Origin: Paralithodes platypus | Taxonomy: Eukaryota; Arthropoda; Malacostraca; Decapoda; Lithodidae | Length of the DNA: 64,000 bases | Direction: 5' to 3' | NCBI GenBank assembly: GCA_032716605.1 | Contig: CM064517.1 | Location: 22,415,276-22,479,275, forward strand | In this document: positions 43,611 to 52,985 of the stretch, in pieces | Layout of the letters: the number at the start of each line of letters is the position of its first letter | How positions within the stretch are numbered: position 1 is the first letter of the stretch | The notes under the pieces: generated by a model | Seen by the model: only the letters and a program-made list of their open reading frames with translations | The model's database searches: none | Told to the model about the DNA's origin: nothing | Made by a program: the position numbers and the translations under genes

Positions 43611-44648
43611 ATGACTCTAACAAAATTAATTTCTCAGCTCTGCACAAAACAGACTGCACCGGTCGACAATGATGGAAGCTTTTTCTTGGTGTTTAATTAT
43701 CGTTTTGTGTTTCTTTTTTTTATAAGTAGTTTTTTCGCCCTAACGCTCTTTTTTCCGGATAATTACGCCCCAACCTGCATGTCTCAGGGAGGTGGGCTCG
43801 AAGTATTAGTCGATCCCATAAAATATGACCTGTGTGTTGGATTTTCCTACACGGAGGTGAATCCTGATCCAAAAGACCGTACTCACATTGACCGGGTTTA
43901 TCTGACGAACTATCGTTATATACCAATTGCTTTATTTATTTGTAGTTTAATATTTCTTAGTGCCAGGAGTGTAAGGAATTTGTATGCTGATAAAAGAATT
44001 GATAAATTCTTTTGTTGTGTATGTGATCTTACATACCAGGAAATAGTGCAATTTTTCCTAAACCATGCAGCTGTGTACCGAAATCAAGTAGCCTCCAGGT
44101 TTAAGATTGGCGCATATCTGGTTCTGTGTAATTTTATGACGGTAGCTCTGCTACATCATATTTCATCAGGGACTTTTGTAGGTCTCAATTTCTATATTGA
44201 AAAATATGCGGATAAGAACACGGATGTGATTCAAGGTGTCTTTGACAACAACGGAAAATGCGAAATTTCTCCCAAACAAGGCTTGACCGTACTAAACACT
44301 GAAAATTATGGGTGTACGTTTGCCCAAAATTGGTATTTTGGGTTTTTGTTTTTGGCACTCCGCTTTGTCTATCTAATAACTGCCTTCCTACTGGTCATCT
44401 GGATAGTTTGTTGTATACGCAAGTTGTTCACATCCAACAACAAATCTGATACAGCAAAATCACGTCTTGATGCGCATAATTACCGTATCGTTGCTGAATC
44501 CTTCCCGCAAGACGTATTGGAGCTGGTAGAGCAGGTGACCTCCGTCACTACAGCAGCCACCGGTAACAGGGTCCTGGAAGCACTCGTCCAACAGGTCCAT
44601 GATGTCAGGATCAAATTCGCCCCCCGCTGTATAATTAGACCTTATTAG
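43611..44648 (+). CDS. Innexin-like four-pass membrane protein (divergent, intronless)
   Basis: 345 residues. Four hydrophobic spans are readable: about 30-48, 104-122, 170-186 and 245-270. The first extracellular loop has Cys near 56 and 75; the second has Cys near 220 and 239, giving the two-Cys-per-loop layout of gap-junction proteins. The start, VDNDGSFFLVFNYRFV, resembles the conserved innexin N-terminus before TM1 (a DN..FRLHYR-type segment). Length fits innexins (about 350-400). The classic loop-1 and YYQW motifs are not well kept, so it is divergent. It is the only candidate host gene here; an expressed gene, retrocopy or relic are all possible. An AATAAA lies 20 bases after the stop. 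Confidence 0.55.
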   Translation: MTLTKLISQLCTKQTAPVDNDGSFFLVFNYRFVFLFFISSFFALTLFFPDNYAPTCMSQGGGLEVLVDPIKYDLCVGFSYTEVNPDPKDRTHIDRVYLTNYRYIPIALFICSLIFLSARSVRNLYADKRIDKFFCCVCDLTYQEIVQFFLNHAAVYRNQVASRFKIGAYLVLCNFMTVALLHHISSGTFVGLNFYIEKYADKNTDVIQGVFDNNGKCEISPKQGLTVLNTENYGCTFAQNWYFGFLFLALRFVYLITAFLLVIWIVCCIRKLFTSNNKSDTAKSRLDAHNYRIVAESFPQDVLELVEQVTSVTTAATGNRVLEALVQQVHDVRIKFAPRCIIRPY

Positions 44649-44667
44649 TCTAATACACAGGAATAAC

Positions 44668-44673
44668 AATAAA
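44668..44673 (+). terminator. Polyadenylation signal AATAAA
   Basis: Located about 20 bases downstream of the innexin-like stop codon, in AT-rich sequence. Confidence 0.5.
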
Positions 44674-44915
44674 ATATATAAAGATTGGTGAGTTAATTGA
44701 CCACCTCTACTTTTCTTTATCTCAAAATATTTTATTATAATTTAGAATAAGTATAAGTATAACGGATTTCTTTCGTTACTGATTGATCACTTCTGAACAC
44801 TTTTTAAATATGGAAATATGTACGTTTGCTTTATAAGTTATTTATGGATTATATACGGATATTTGATATTATGTTGGCTTATGTTACAATATTATCTTTT
44901 ACTTTAGCTACTGTA

Positions 44916-45814
44916 CAGGGTGGTGCAGAAATCTGTTACCCACCTGGTAGAAATTGGCAAAGTCGCCTTTCTCAACATTTATAGGAGGTTGCGTGAACCG
45001 TTCTATCAATATTTTACTTTAACAAACAATATCTTCACAACCATTATATACATTGCCTTATCAAATAACTTATTGACTGCAGAATAGGTAGCAGAAGCTA
45101 CTGGTCTTTTAAAGTTGCAATACAAATAGACTTTTAAGAAAAAGGATGAGCATAAGACAAAGTACGCACAATATTTGTGTATTCACTTCTTATTTTCAAT
45201 ATTTTCCAAAGTTTTTTTCACTTCAAAATACTTGCATTTAATACACACTTATGTCCAAAAGACGATGATGTCTTCAAAATTATTGAAAATATATATTTGT
45301 TTTTTTATGATGTACTGACCGTTGAATAATAGCTTACTCTGCTAGTACCTTACATGATAATTATATAGGATATGACGTACTAACTAAACAAGCTATATCA
45401 TAAGGTCAATACATCAGAAAATAAGATACTTACATCAAATTTGAGAACGCTATTGACTTCCGGACGAGTGTATCTGATTCATGCAAGTATTTTCAACTGT
45501 ACTCAATTTGGAAAATGATAGAAAAATCTCAAAAAATATGAAGAAAATATACTCTTAATGAGCGTAAATAGTGTTTTTACTCATCATTATTCCTATAAGT
45601 TTACTTTTAATGTAACTTTAAAAACGCCAGTAGCATCTACTACCAGTTCTGCGTTTAATGAGGTATTATAAAAGACTATGTATATAATGGTTGTGAAGAC
45701 ATTGTTTGTTAAAGTAAGATATCCATCTGACAATTCACACAACCTCCTCTAAATGTATACAAAGGCAGCGTTGCCAATTTCTGCAAATAGGTAACCAAAT
45801 TCTGCGTCACCCCG
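44916..45814. mobile_element. Mariner-type foldback element
   Basis: TA flanks both ends. The ends CAGGGTGGTGCAGAAATCTG and inverted CGGGGTGACGCAGAAT start long inverted repeats of about 230 bp, with shared ATTGGCAA, AGGAGGTTG and CTTCACAACCATTATATACAT blocks. The AT-rich centre has no transposase. The CAGGGTG ends and TA target fit Tc1/mariner. Confidence 0.75.
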
Positions 45815-45853
45815 TATATATCACAACTATAACTATATAACTATATACCGTAC

Positions 45854-45854
<1 letters not shown>

Positions 45855-45893
<39 letters not shown>
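45855..45893. repeat. TA dinucleotide microsatellite
   Basis: About 19 TA units directly abutting the DIRS B right end. Confidence 0.9.
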
Positions 45894-45900
<7 letters not shown>

Positions 45901-46318
45901 GTTTGACTCCTGTAAGGAGATAAAGAAAACCTAATATTTAGTAGTGGCCCCGTAATCATTGACGAACATGCCTATTACATAAGGCATCCTCTTCAAACAC
46001 TAATCCGCCGTAGTTTTGAATCTACCGCGCAGAGCATTTAAAAACTGAGGAGCCTTCATCATGAGCGCACGCGACCTCACTCATGGCTTCAGTCATTATG
46101 AATTGGGTTCTCACTACGAAAAAACTTCGTAAAAAATAAAAACAAAAAGAAAATAAGAATAACTATCCAATAAGCTTTCCATCATATCGTGGATGTACTT
46201 GTGTGGATTTCTGACCAGACGCTGATTCAGGCGTCATTCTTCCTTCACTGACATATCAAGTAAACCAAAATCCTCAATACATTAACGAATGGGAAGGGGA
46301 CGGTCGGGAGGGCCCCAG

Positions 46319-46429
46319 TCGTCAATGATTACGGGGCCACTACTAAATATTAGGTTTTCTTTATCTCCTTACAGGAGTCAAACCTATAATTTATTAGTGG
46401 CCCCTCCATCATTGACGAACATGCCTGAT
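46319..46429 (-). repeat. DIRS B internal complementary region
   Basis: Carries the right-end plus left-end junction sequence (CCTATAAT|TTATTAGTGG), as at 11472-11581 in the opposite orientation. Confidence 0.85.
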
Positions 46430-46994
46430 TTCTAAGACTGGAGGGGGACATTCGTAATCATATCATAACTCTAGAAAAGCAGATAATAAAAACAACCACA
46501 TAGTATTCTTACTTTGAAAATATATTTTAACAACGGCGTAGCCGAAAAAATACAAGAAAAAGGGGGTTCAGGCAGGTGCGTGCTTCAAAGAAGCCTGCCT
46601 GACAAAAAATGGGTAACCCTGAAGATTCTGAACACAGATCTGTAGTTACAAAGGCACCCCACTCAACGAGTGGTGACAAAAAATAACAAGTTATAAGTTT
46701 ATATGTGCACATAATAAACCCCAACATAAACTTGGAGATAAATTGCAAAGGAACTCCATTATTCTAAAATTAAATTGCTTTCGCAGCTAAACTACTCTAA
46801 CAACACCGTTGTTTTGTACTTAACATTGTATTAGCACAATTTCTCACTGAGAAATTTTCATATCACATTTTAACCTTAAATTGTATCACAGCTCTCATAC
46901 TCCGGCGGGGTCTAGGGTGTCCTATGTCAACTGACTGCACCCCCCCCCCCCCCCCCCTTCCCGTGAAAGTAAACAAAAGTGACTGCAGGGCCAC

Positions 46995-48368
46995 CTAGAC
47001 CCTCTGCCTTAAAGCTATACATGGTAAGGAAGGTTTGTCTAGAGCAACTGACAAGTATCTAGACAGAAACGTATGATTAGACGCCCACAACTGCGTGGAC
47101 GCTATGTCTTCAACTGAAAAAAATTTCAGGAAACGTAAAGAGGCTGCCCATTTGCGTAAATCGTGGGCCCGACCCACAACGCCGGGATTACTTTCTTTAA
47201 TGACTTCTACCAGAAGAGAGGCTAATCGCCGTTTAAGTAAGCGTTTACCCGTACTTGCTACCCATAAAGCACCTTGGGGGTTTTGAGGAGCTACTCTCAA
47301 ATATTTGGTTAGAGCTTGCACTGGACATAAATTATGATGCACCTTTCCCCTTTTTAACGCCGGCACCGTGAACTCAGAAAACACGTGTGCACTATGCTCA
47401 TTCTTGGCTACAAAACCTGGGGAGGGTGCAATGGAAATAGATTCATTAAGTCTACCAAACCTAAGACAATTAGGTGTGTTGCTCATCGCCGCCAGCTCAG
47501 ACACTCTGTTTCCGGTGGCCAAAGCCAAAAGGAAAACCGCCTTTTTTAAGAGTAATGCAAAGTCTGCAGTATTTTGGTACAGACGAGAGTGAAGCAAAGA
47601 CAAAGCTTTGTCCAGAGACCAAGTAGGCATGAGCTGACGGGGAGGTGGGCGGAGTTTAAAACATGCTCTCATAAAACCTGTTTCCTCCGCTACCGGTATG
47701 GAAAGACCCGTAAGGTCTAAAAAGGGCACTCTAATCGCAGTTAAGTGATTTTTTAATGTTACCACAGATAAACGTTTCTGCTCAAACAGATAATTCAAAT
47801 AATTAAAAACTAATGCCACTGAGGGTACAGTTTGTTCTGTCCTAACGATCCAAGAAGTAAAGGCTTGCCAATGTGATTGATACTGTCGTTTTGTAGACTG
47901 AGTATATTGATTAAGTAATTTATTTGTCACATCTCTACCGTATGGTGCTAGCCACTTGGCCTCCTGAATGTCCATAATGCAAAAGTCAGCGAGGTCGCTA
48001 GGTTGCCAATCGTGTCTAAGTGGAAATACCCGACCGGGAGCGATACCGGGTCCGGGCACCACATTTTCAATTGCTGGTACCACAACTGCGCCGGCCACAG
48101 TGGCGCGATTAGCGAGACTAAGCCTCGATAATCTCGTAGTTTGTTCACTACGTGGCACATTAGTGATGCATCTGGCGGTGGAAACAGATAGATGGAGCTC
48201 CATCTGTTCCAGTCTGTCACTAGGGCGTCTGGCCCCCCTGCCGGCGTTTTCGCCCGGCGGGTGAGGTATAGAGGGAGTTTGTGAGTCTCCTCGGACGCAA
48301 AAAGATCCACTTGTGGATGGGAGAGCTCTGCAATCATTAGGTTGAAAATGGGTTGCTTGAGCTCCCAT
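46995..48368 (-). CDS. DIRS B tyrosine recombinase (457-codon ORF, intact catalytic domain)
   Basis: The recombinase has STKRQYQSHWQAF (start of the SAM-like DNA-binding region), GNRVSELAAMS (first Arg), HDLRKW (His-x2-Arg) and FLSRYLSVAL (Tyr). It is nearly identical to A. The upstream overlap with RNase H (48337-47948 in the other frame) is also open here. The N-terminus is truncated compared with A because element B ends at 48486. Internal start codons exist, but whether it is expressed is unknown. Confidence 0.85.
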   Translation of the reverse strand: MGAQATHFQPNDCRALPSTSGSFCVRGDSQTPSIPHPPGENAGRGARRPSDRLEQMELHLSVSTARCITNVPRSEQTTRLSRLSLANRATVAGAVVVPAIENVVPGPGIAPGRVFPLRHDWQPSDLADFCIMDIQEAKWLAPYGRDVTNKLLNQYTQSTKRQYQSHWQAFTSWIVRTEQTVPSVALVFNYLNYLFEQKRLSVVTLKNHLTAIRVPFLDLTGLSIPVAEETGFMRACFKLRPPPRQLMPTWSLDKALSLLHSRLYQNTADFALLLKKAVFLLALATGNRVSELAAMSNTPNCLRFGRLNESISIAPSPGFVAKNEHSAHVFSEFTVPALKRGKVHHNLCPVQALTKYLRVAPQNPQGALWVASTGKRLLKRRLASLLVEVIKESNPGVVGRAHDLRKWAASLRFLKFFSVEDIASTQLWASNHTFLSRYLSVALDKPSLPCIALRQRV

Positions 48369-48546
48369 TCTACTGTCGTGCTCTGTCTCCGGGACAGAGC
48401 GTCTGCCCAGACGTTCGCTACGCCTGGGAGATAAGATGCGTGAAGATAAATATCTAGACTGTTGGCTAGAGCAAAAATCTCTTCCGTTTAGCTTTCCATA
48501 AGCTTTCCATCATATCGTGGATGTACTTGTGTGGATTTCTGACCAG

Positions 48547-50346
48547 ACGCTGATTCAGGCGTCATTCCTCCTTCTTCTCTGCTCTGCGCTCAGCCTGCCC
48601 GGACGTGTCTCCCCACGCTCCGCTGATTCCGCATTTGTTGCGTCCCTAGTGAGTTTTTTCTCATTTGTTTACTCCGGGATGTATCGAGTAAGGTTAGGAT
48701 ATGTGTAGCAGGAGTGTCCTGGGCTGGTTGCCCGCAGTGCAGTGTATTTTGGGTCGTGTGTTTGGGGCATCTATTTCGGATGTTCCCTCGTGGTCCTGTT
48801 GTGGACATGTGAACTTTTTCACAGTTAGCTAGCTTGTGTTGCAGGCGGCTTTCATTACGCGTTAGTTATTGCTGCCTTTTATCTTTCTGATGAGGTAAGC
48901 TTTGCTTACTGACGTTCCCAGCGTATTTTTCTTCACTTAGTGAAGTTTTTTCTGGGTCCCGAGTCAGTCTTCCCTTTGCCGGAAGTATTTGCTACAGTGG
49001 TGTGTTGGCGGTGGTTCCTGTTGTGATATTTCCAGTGTTTTGTGTATATTTCAACATTTATTATGCCGTCTACTTAGGCCTAGCCAGCCGCGTGTAGCTT
49101 TGCCACATGTACAAGTGTTATTGTTTATTATTTATAAATATGCCCTACTGTGTCATGTGTATCCGGGTTTTAGTTGTGTATTGGCTAATTCCTCGGACTA
49201 TGTTTGTTCCTGGTTTAGTTGTGTATTGGCTAATTCCACGGATTATTGTGTGGACTTAAGTTAGTCGTGCGTGGCTTCCTTCGTGTCCGTTGTACGATCA
49301 GATGGTGTCTGTTCGGGGTGGGTTTCCTTCCGGCGGGTTTTTTCTCGGTTTCACCATGAAAAAACCCGGCCGAGAGCCGTGTTGGGCCACACGTGGTTTT
49401 CACACAGGCTGGTATTCCCGGCGATGAGGTGTCTGTGGCTCTCCAGGACTGCGTCTCTGTTGGTACCTGGTTTCAGGCACCCTTTGATTCCCGGCGGAAT
49501 GACTGTACCCATCTATAAAACGTTGTTCATGCGAACATACGTTATGTAGTTTTTCTACCAGGTTTTACAAAAACCACATGAAAAACCTAGCTGTTGTTAA
49601 GGGCTTTCCTCCCCGGCGATCTTTTACAAAGAAGTGGGGACAGGAACTTATGGGGTTTAACTTTTTGACATCTCACCCGGCGGGTGTACCTTGGTAGGGT
49701 GGGATGAACAACTAAGTCAATTAGTTCATTAACCAATCCATTTTAAGTGATACTATATGTATCGCCGCCTTTATACTTACGGCGATTGAAGGTTCAATTA
49801 GGGTTAACATCGTTTTTCACACCCGGGGGTGCTCCTAGGTGGAGGAAATAAGGAATTTACAATTCAATTTCGAGTTAACCACTTAATTTAGTGATACAAT
49901 TAGGTATCGCCGGCTTCAACCTTACGGCGATCTTTTTGTGACAATTCGTTAGAAATCAGATCTCGTGTCAGCCTGCCCTGTGTTATTCTACTAAAATATT
50001 TCAAGGGCTGGCGTCTTTATGGGGGGTTGTTTTTGTTCCAAAAATTGAATCTTAAGACAGTCACCACCAGAAAGACTATAATCGCCATGCTGGACAGTTA
50101 TATTATGTCAGAGGGTATTCTTCACTTTCTTCAAAAGATTTGTTTAGATATTCTGAACCCCGCCGCGTAGCGAGCTGTGATCGTTGTGTCATTACATCTC
50201 GTTATCCGGTGGGTTATTAACACTTGTGTGCGAACATGTTGGGTTAACCTTATGAGCATTAATTCCTGGAAATTTTCTTTTTTTCCAGAGCTGGGCTCCG
50301 GCGGACCAATACAGACCCGGCGGTAGTTTCCCCACCAGTCTCTGTC
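48547..50346 (+). promoter_or_regulatory. DIRS C leader with donor-like site, stem-loop modules and pre-gag hairpin
   Basis: A donor-like GATGAG|GTAAGC lies at 48889-48900 and the acceptor-like pyrimidine tract ends in CAG at 50288. Modules at about 49670-49790 and 49830-49935 each hold GTATCGCCG...TTACGGCGAT, where ATCGCCG and CGGCGAT form a perfect 7-bp stem. The upstream GATAC can instead pair with the GTATC. No ORF. Confidence 0.55.
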
Positions 50347-52968
50347 ATGGCTACCTCAGCCCCAGTCTTTGCTTTATGCACTACCCCTGCTTGTGCCGGT
50401 ATCCCTATTTTTGCGCATACCCGTTGCATAAGGTGTGTTAAATGTCTAGACCGTTCAAGGGGTCTCTGGGTAATGCGTAATTGTTCTTTTTGCTCCCAAT
50501 TAGCTATCAAGGTCCTTTGCGATAATGATAAGACCGCGGCAGTAGCTTTAAGAGAAGTAAGGCAGCAGATGGCAGCCTACACTACGATTGTCGCGCATAA
50601 ATCACTTCAATGTGACAACGTCCCTCTTTGGGATCGATTGCTATTTGAGCACCCTCCCCCTAAACGTTCCTCTAGAGTCACGAGTTATAAGCCGGCGGAG
50701 ACTGGTCAGGGTTCTGTATCTTCGGCTACTACACCGAAACGTCCAAGAGAGCCTACACCCCCGGCGTCCGCCTCATCGTCTCGGGAGAGATCTCGGTCTC
50801 GGTCACCTCTCAGACGCCAGTCTAATAGTCTTGCCTCTTCACCAGCGAGTAAGAAGAGTAGGACGGAAAGTTCCACCAGTGGTCACGGCGAGGATTCCTC
50901 CAAATCTAAGAGTAGTTCTCGGTCACACCGTAGCCATAAATCCTCCAAAAAGGATTCCCATAAGCGAAAGTCCTCCCTACATTCACCAGCTTCTAGTGCA
51001 TCTCATCGTACCTCTACCTCGGACAAAGTTTGTGTTAGGCCTCAAGGGTCCAGTGCGGTGCCTGTCCCTAAAGAGGATTTACCTATTAATATTCTAACCC
51101 TGGAATTGGAAAGTTCAGGGGGTTCAATAATTGAGAATGTTTCAGACTCCCAAGAGAGTGTAGGCCAGGGCCTCGGTGTTTGGCGGTTTGCTCAGCCAGG
51201 GTTTGACCACCCACGTCCGACTCAAACGAGTCACACAGTAGCTGATGTCCACAGGGACGCGGCGATCCCATCCTCTATTCCTGACTTATCTTGGCAACAA
51301 GGTACCCCAGCTTCGGCGGGGTCTTCTCAGGAGGATCAGGAGGAGAAAGACGAGGTTTCAATAATTTCAGAGATGGAAGGGCAAGAGTCAGGCTCAGGCT
51401 TAGACGCCGCGCAGGATATTAATGATTCAACTGTAAGTTCATCATCTAACCAATTTATTACTGCGCAAGAAATGAATGGGCTACTTACTGATGCTTTATC
51501 TAAATTTTTTGGCCAACAACAGGAAACCCCCACTATGGACTTGGGGGCTCCCACAACAAGTTCTACGGTACGGCCTCTGATGACTTCGATTGCTTTATCT
51601 AAGATCCCTAACCCACCCACTCTGTCACCATCAGTGGTTACTAAGCCTGCTACGGCGGCATTGACAACTTCAAATGTCAGGGTCATCACGGACGTCAATC
51701 CACCCCCTCTAGACAAGGCGCCTCTCAGAAAGGTAGCTATGCCCTTGCTTTATGGACCAGACGAGTCATGGGTCCTTTTGACCCCCACTAACCCAGAGCT
51801 CGCCCAACCTACCTTGTCAGGGGAACTCCCGGTACCGCGTGAGTGGGTCATCCAGGGCAATAAATCAAAGAAATTAAGGGCCTTGGATAATTTGGGAAAT
51901 GTACTAGACGTAAACATCAAGGCTATACCTAGTTATTATCACCAAGACTATTTTGTGTATGCTACTAAACCAGCTTTACCCCCTGCCTCAGCTTCGAAAC
52001 TATTTTCAGACTGGTCTAAGCTGGATGGGTTTAATGATATTAAGACTCTGTCAGCTCTCACTCCTGAACTTGATTTACAGACCGTCACAGACGAAGCAGC
52101 TAATCCAGTTTTGAAGGTGGGGCAGTTGGGCCCAGGACCTTGGGTAGATTGGGAGATAGAGGCTCAAAACTTTGCAACCACATTTACTTCTAAATCTTCC
52201 CACCAGATCCCTCAGGATACTCATTCTTGGTTCTCCATGCCGGTAGGTTCTGCCGGCGGAGTCCCAGCAGCCTTGTTTTCTTTCCTAGCTGCCCCTAAGA
52301 TTAATCTTTGTGAGCTAAAAGACCCCTTCACTACCCCTACCCCTACTCACCTAGACAGAGAATTTAGGCTAAGGGGGAAAGCTTTTCGCCTGTTCTCTCA
52401 GTACATAGTGTCTCAACAGGTGGCTAAGTCTTTACTGCGGTCCACTCAGGCAATCGCAGACGCGGATGCCAGAAGATCGGTTGAATTATCCCGGCGACTG
52501 CTCCTCCAGTCGTCAATCCAATCCTTGGGTGACATACGCACCGCCTTGCTTGAGGCGGTACGAGCAAGACAAGATCTCAGAATGTCTTTAGTTCGCAAGC
52601 TACCTGATCGCATTGCGAATCAGGTGATCATGTCACCAGTGCTTACTCCCTCTTTAATGTCCCCTGAAGTGTGGCGAACAGTGTTCAATATGGCACAGGC
52701 CGTTAAGCACAGTCCCACCCCTGCTAAGAAACCTGCATTTAACTTCCCCAAACCCAGGCCAACTGCTAAAGCTCAGCCAGGGGGATCTAAACCCTTTCTT
52801 CTGCCTAAGTCCTCCCACTCCCCCCAAGGTCAGTACAGGCATAGACAGAGTCGGTTTTCAGGTCAGAGAGGACGCGGCCAGCATAAGCCAGGTCAGGGCC
52901 AGTCTTCGGCCAACACCAGCCAGCCGGAAAAGCGTCCAGCACCACCAACCCCACCATCAAAAAACTAA
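50347..52968 (+). CDS. DIRS C Gag (873 aa, intact)
   Basis: Domain order: Cys-rich N-terminus (C12, C18, CIRC-x2-C and CSFC, residues about 12-53) likely binding zinc; SR-rich basic segment (about 150-225: RSRSRSP, SRSHRSHKSSKKD); acidic/Ser-rich middle (to about 400); conserved VPREWVIQGNKSKKLRAL region (about 495); capsid-like helical block with GGVPAALFSFLAAP (about 635) and REFRLRGKAFRLFSQYI; and a Gly/Gln/Arg-rich tail that replaces a classical zinc knuckle. The start is the first ATG after the leader signal. Gag should form the particle and bind RNA. It stands 17 bases before the RT ORF, in another frame. Confidence 0.9.
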   Translation: MATSAPVFALCTTPACAGIPIFAHTRCIRCVKCLDRSRGLWVMRNCSFCSQLAIKVLCDNDKTAAVALREVRQQMAAYTTIVAHKSLQCDNVPLWDRLLFEHPPPKRSSRVTSYKPAETGQGSVSSATTPKRPREPTPPASASSSRERSRSRSPLRRQSNSLASSPASKKSRTESSTSGHGEDSSKSKSSSRSHRSHKSSKKDSHKRKSSLHSPASSASHRTSTSDKVCVRPQGSSAVPVPKEDLPINILTLELESSGGSIIENVSDSQESVGQGLGVWRFAQPGFDHPRPTQTSHTVADVHRDAAIPSSIPDLSWQQGTPASAGSSQEDQEEKDEVSIISEMEGQESGSGLDAAQDINDSTVSSSSNQFITAQEMNGLLTDALSKFFGQQQETPTMDLGAPTTSSTVRPLMTSIALSKIPNPPTLSPSVVTKPATAALTTSNVRVITDVNPPPLDKAPLRKVAMPLLYGPDESWVLLTPTNPELAQPTLSGELPVPREWVIQGNKSKKLRALDNLGNVLDVNIKAIPSYYHQDYFVYATKPALPPASASKLFSDWSKLDGFNDIKTLSALTPELDLQTVTDEAANPVLKVGQLGPGPWVDWEIEAQNFATTFTSKSSHQIPQDTHSWFSMPVGSAGGVPAALFSFLAAPKINLCELKDPFTTPTPTHLDREFRLRGKAFRLFSQYIVSQQVAKSLLRSTQAIADADARRSVELSRRLLLQSSIQSLGDIRTALLEAVRARQDLRMSLVRKLPDRIANQVIMSPVLTPSLMSPEVWRTVFNMAQAVKHSPTPAKKPAFNFPKPRPTAKAQPGGSKPFLLPKSSHSPQGQYRHRQSRFSGQRGRGQHKPGQGQSSANTSQPEKRPAPPTPPSKN

Positions 52969-52985
52969 AGTCTCTCTCACTCCCG

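Larger units (their letters stand above)
45894..48486 (-). mobile_element. DIRS-like element, copy B (3' half only)
   Basis: Right terminal repeat (45894-46250), internal complementary region (46319-46429), 3' non-coding segment, recombinase and part of RNase H on the minus strand. It stops abruptly within RNase H at 48486, where copy C begins in the opposite direction after 13 filler bases. Confidence 0.9.
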
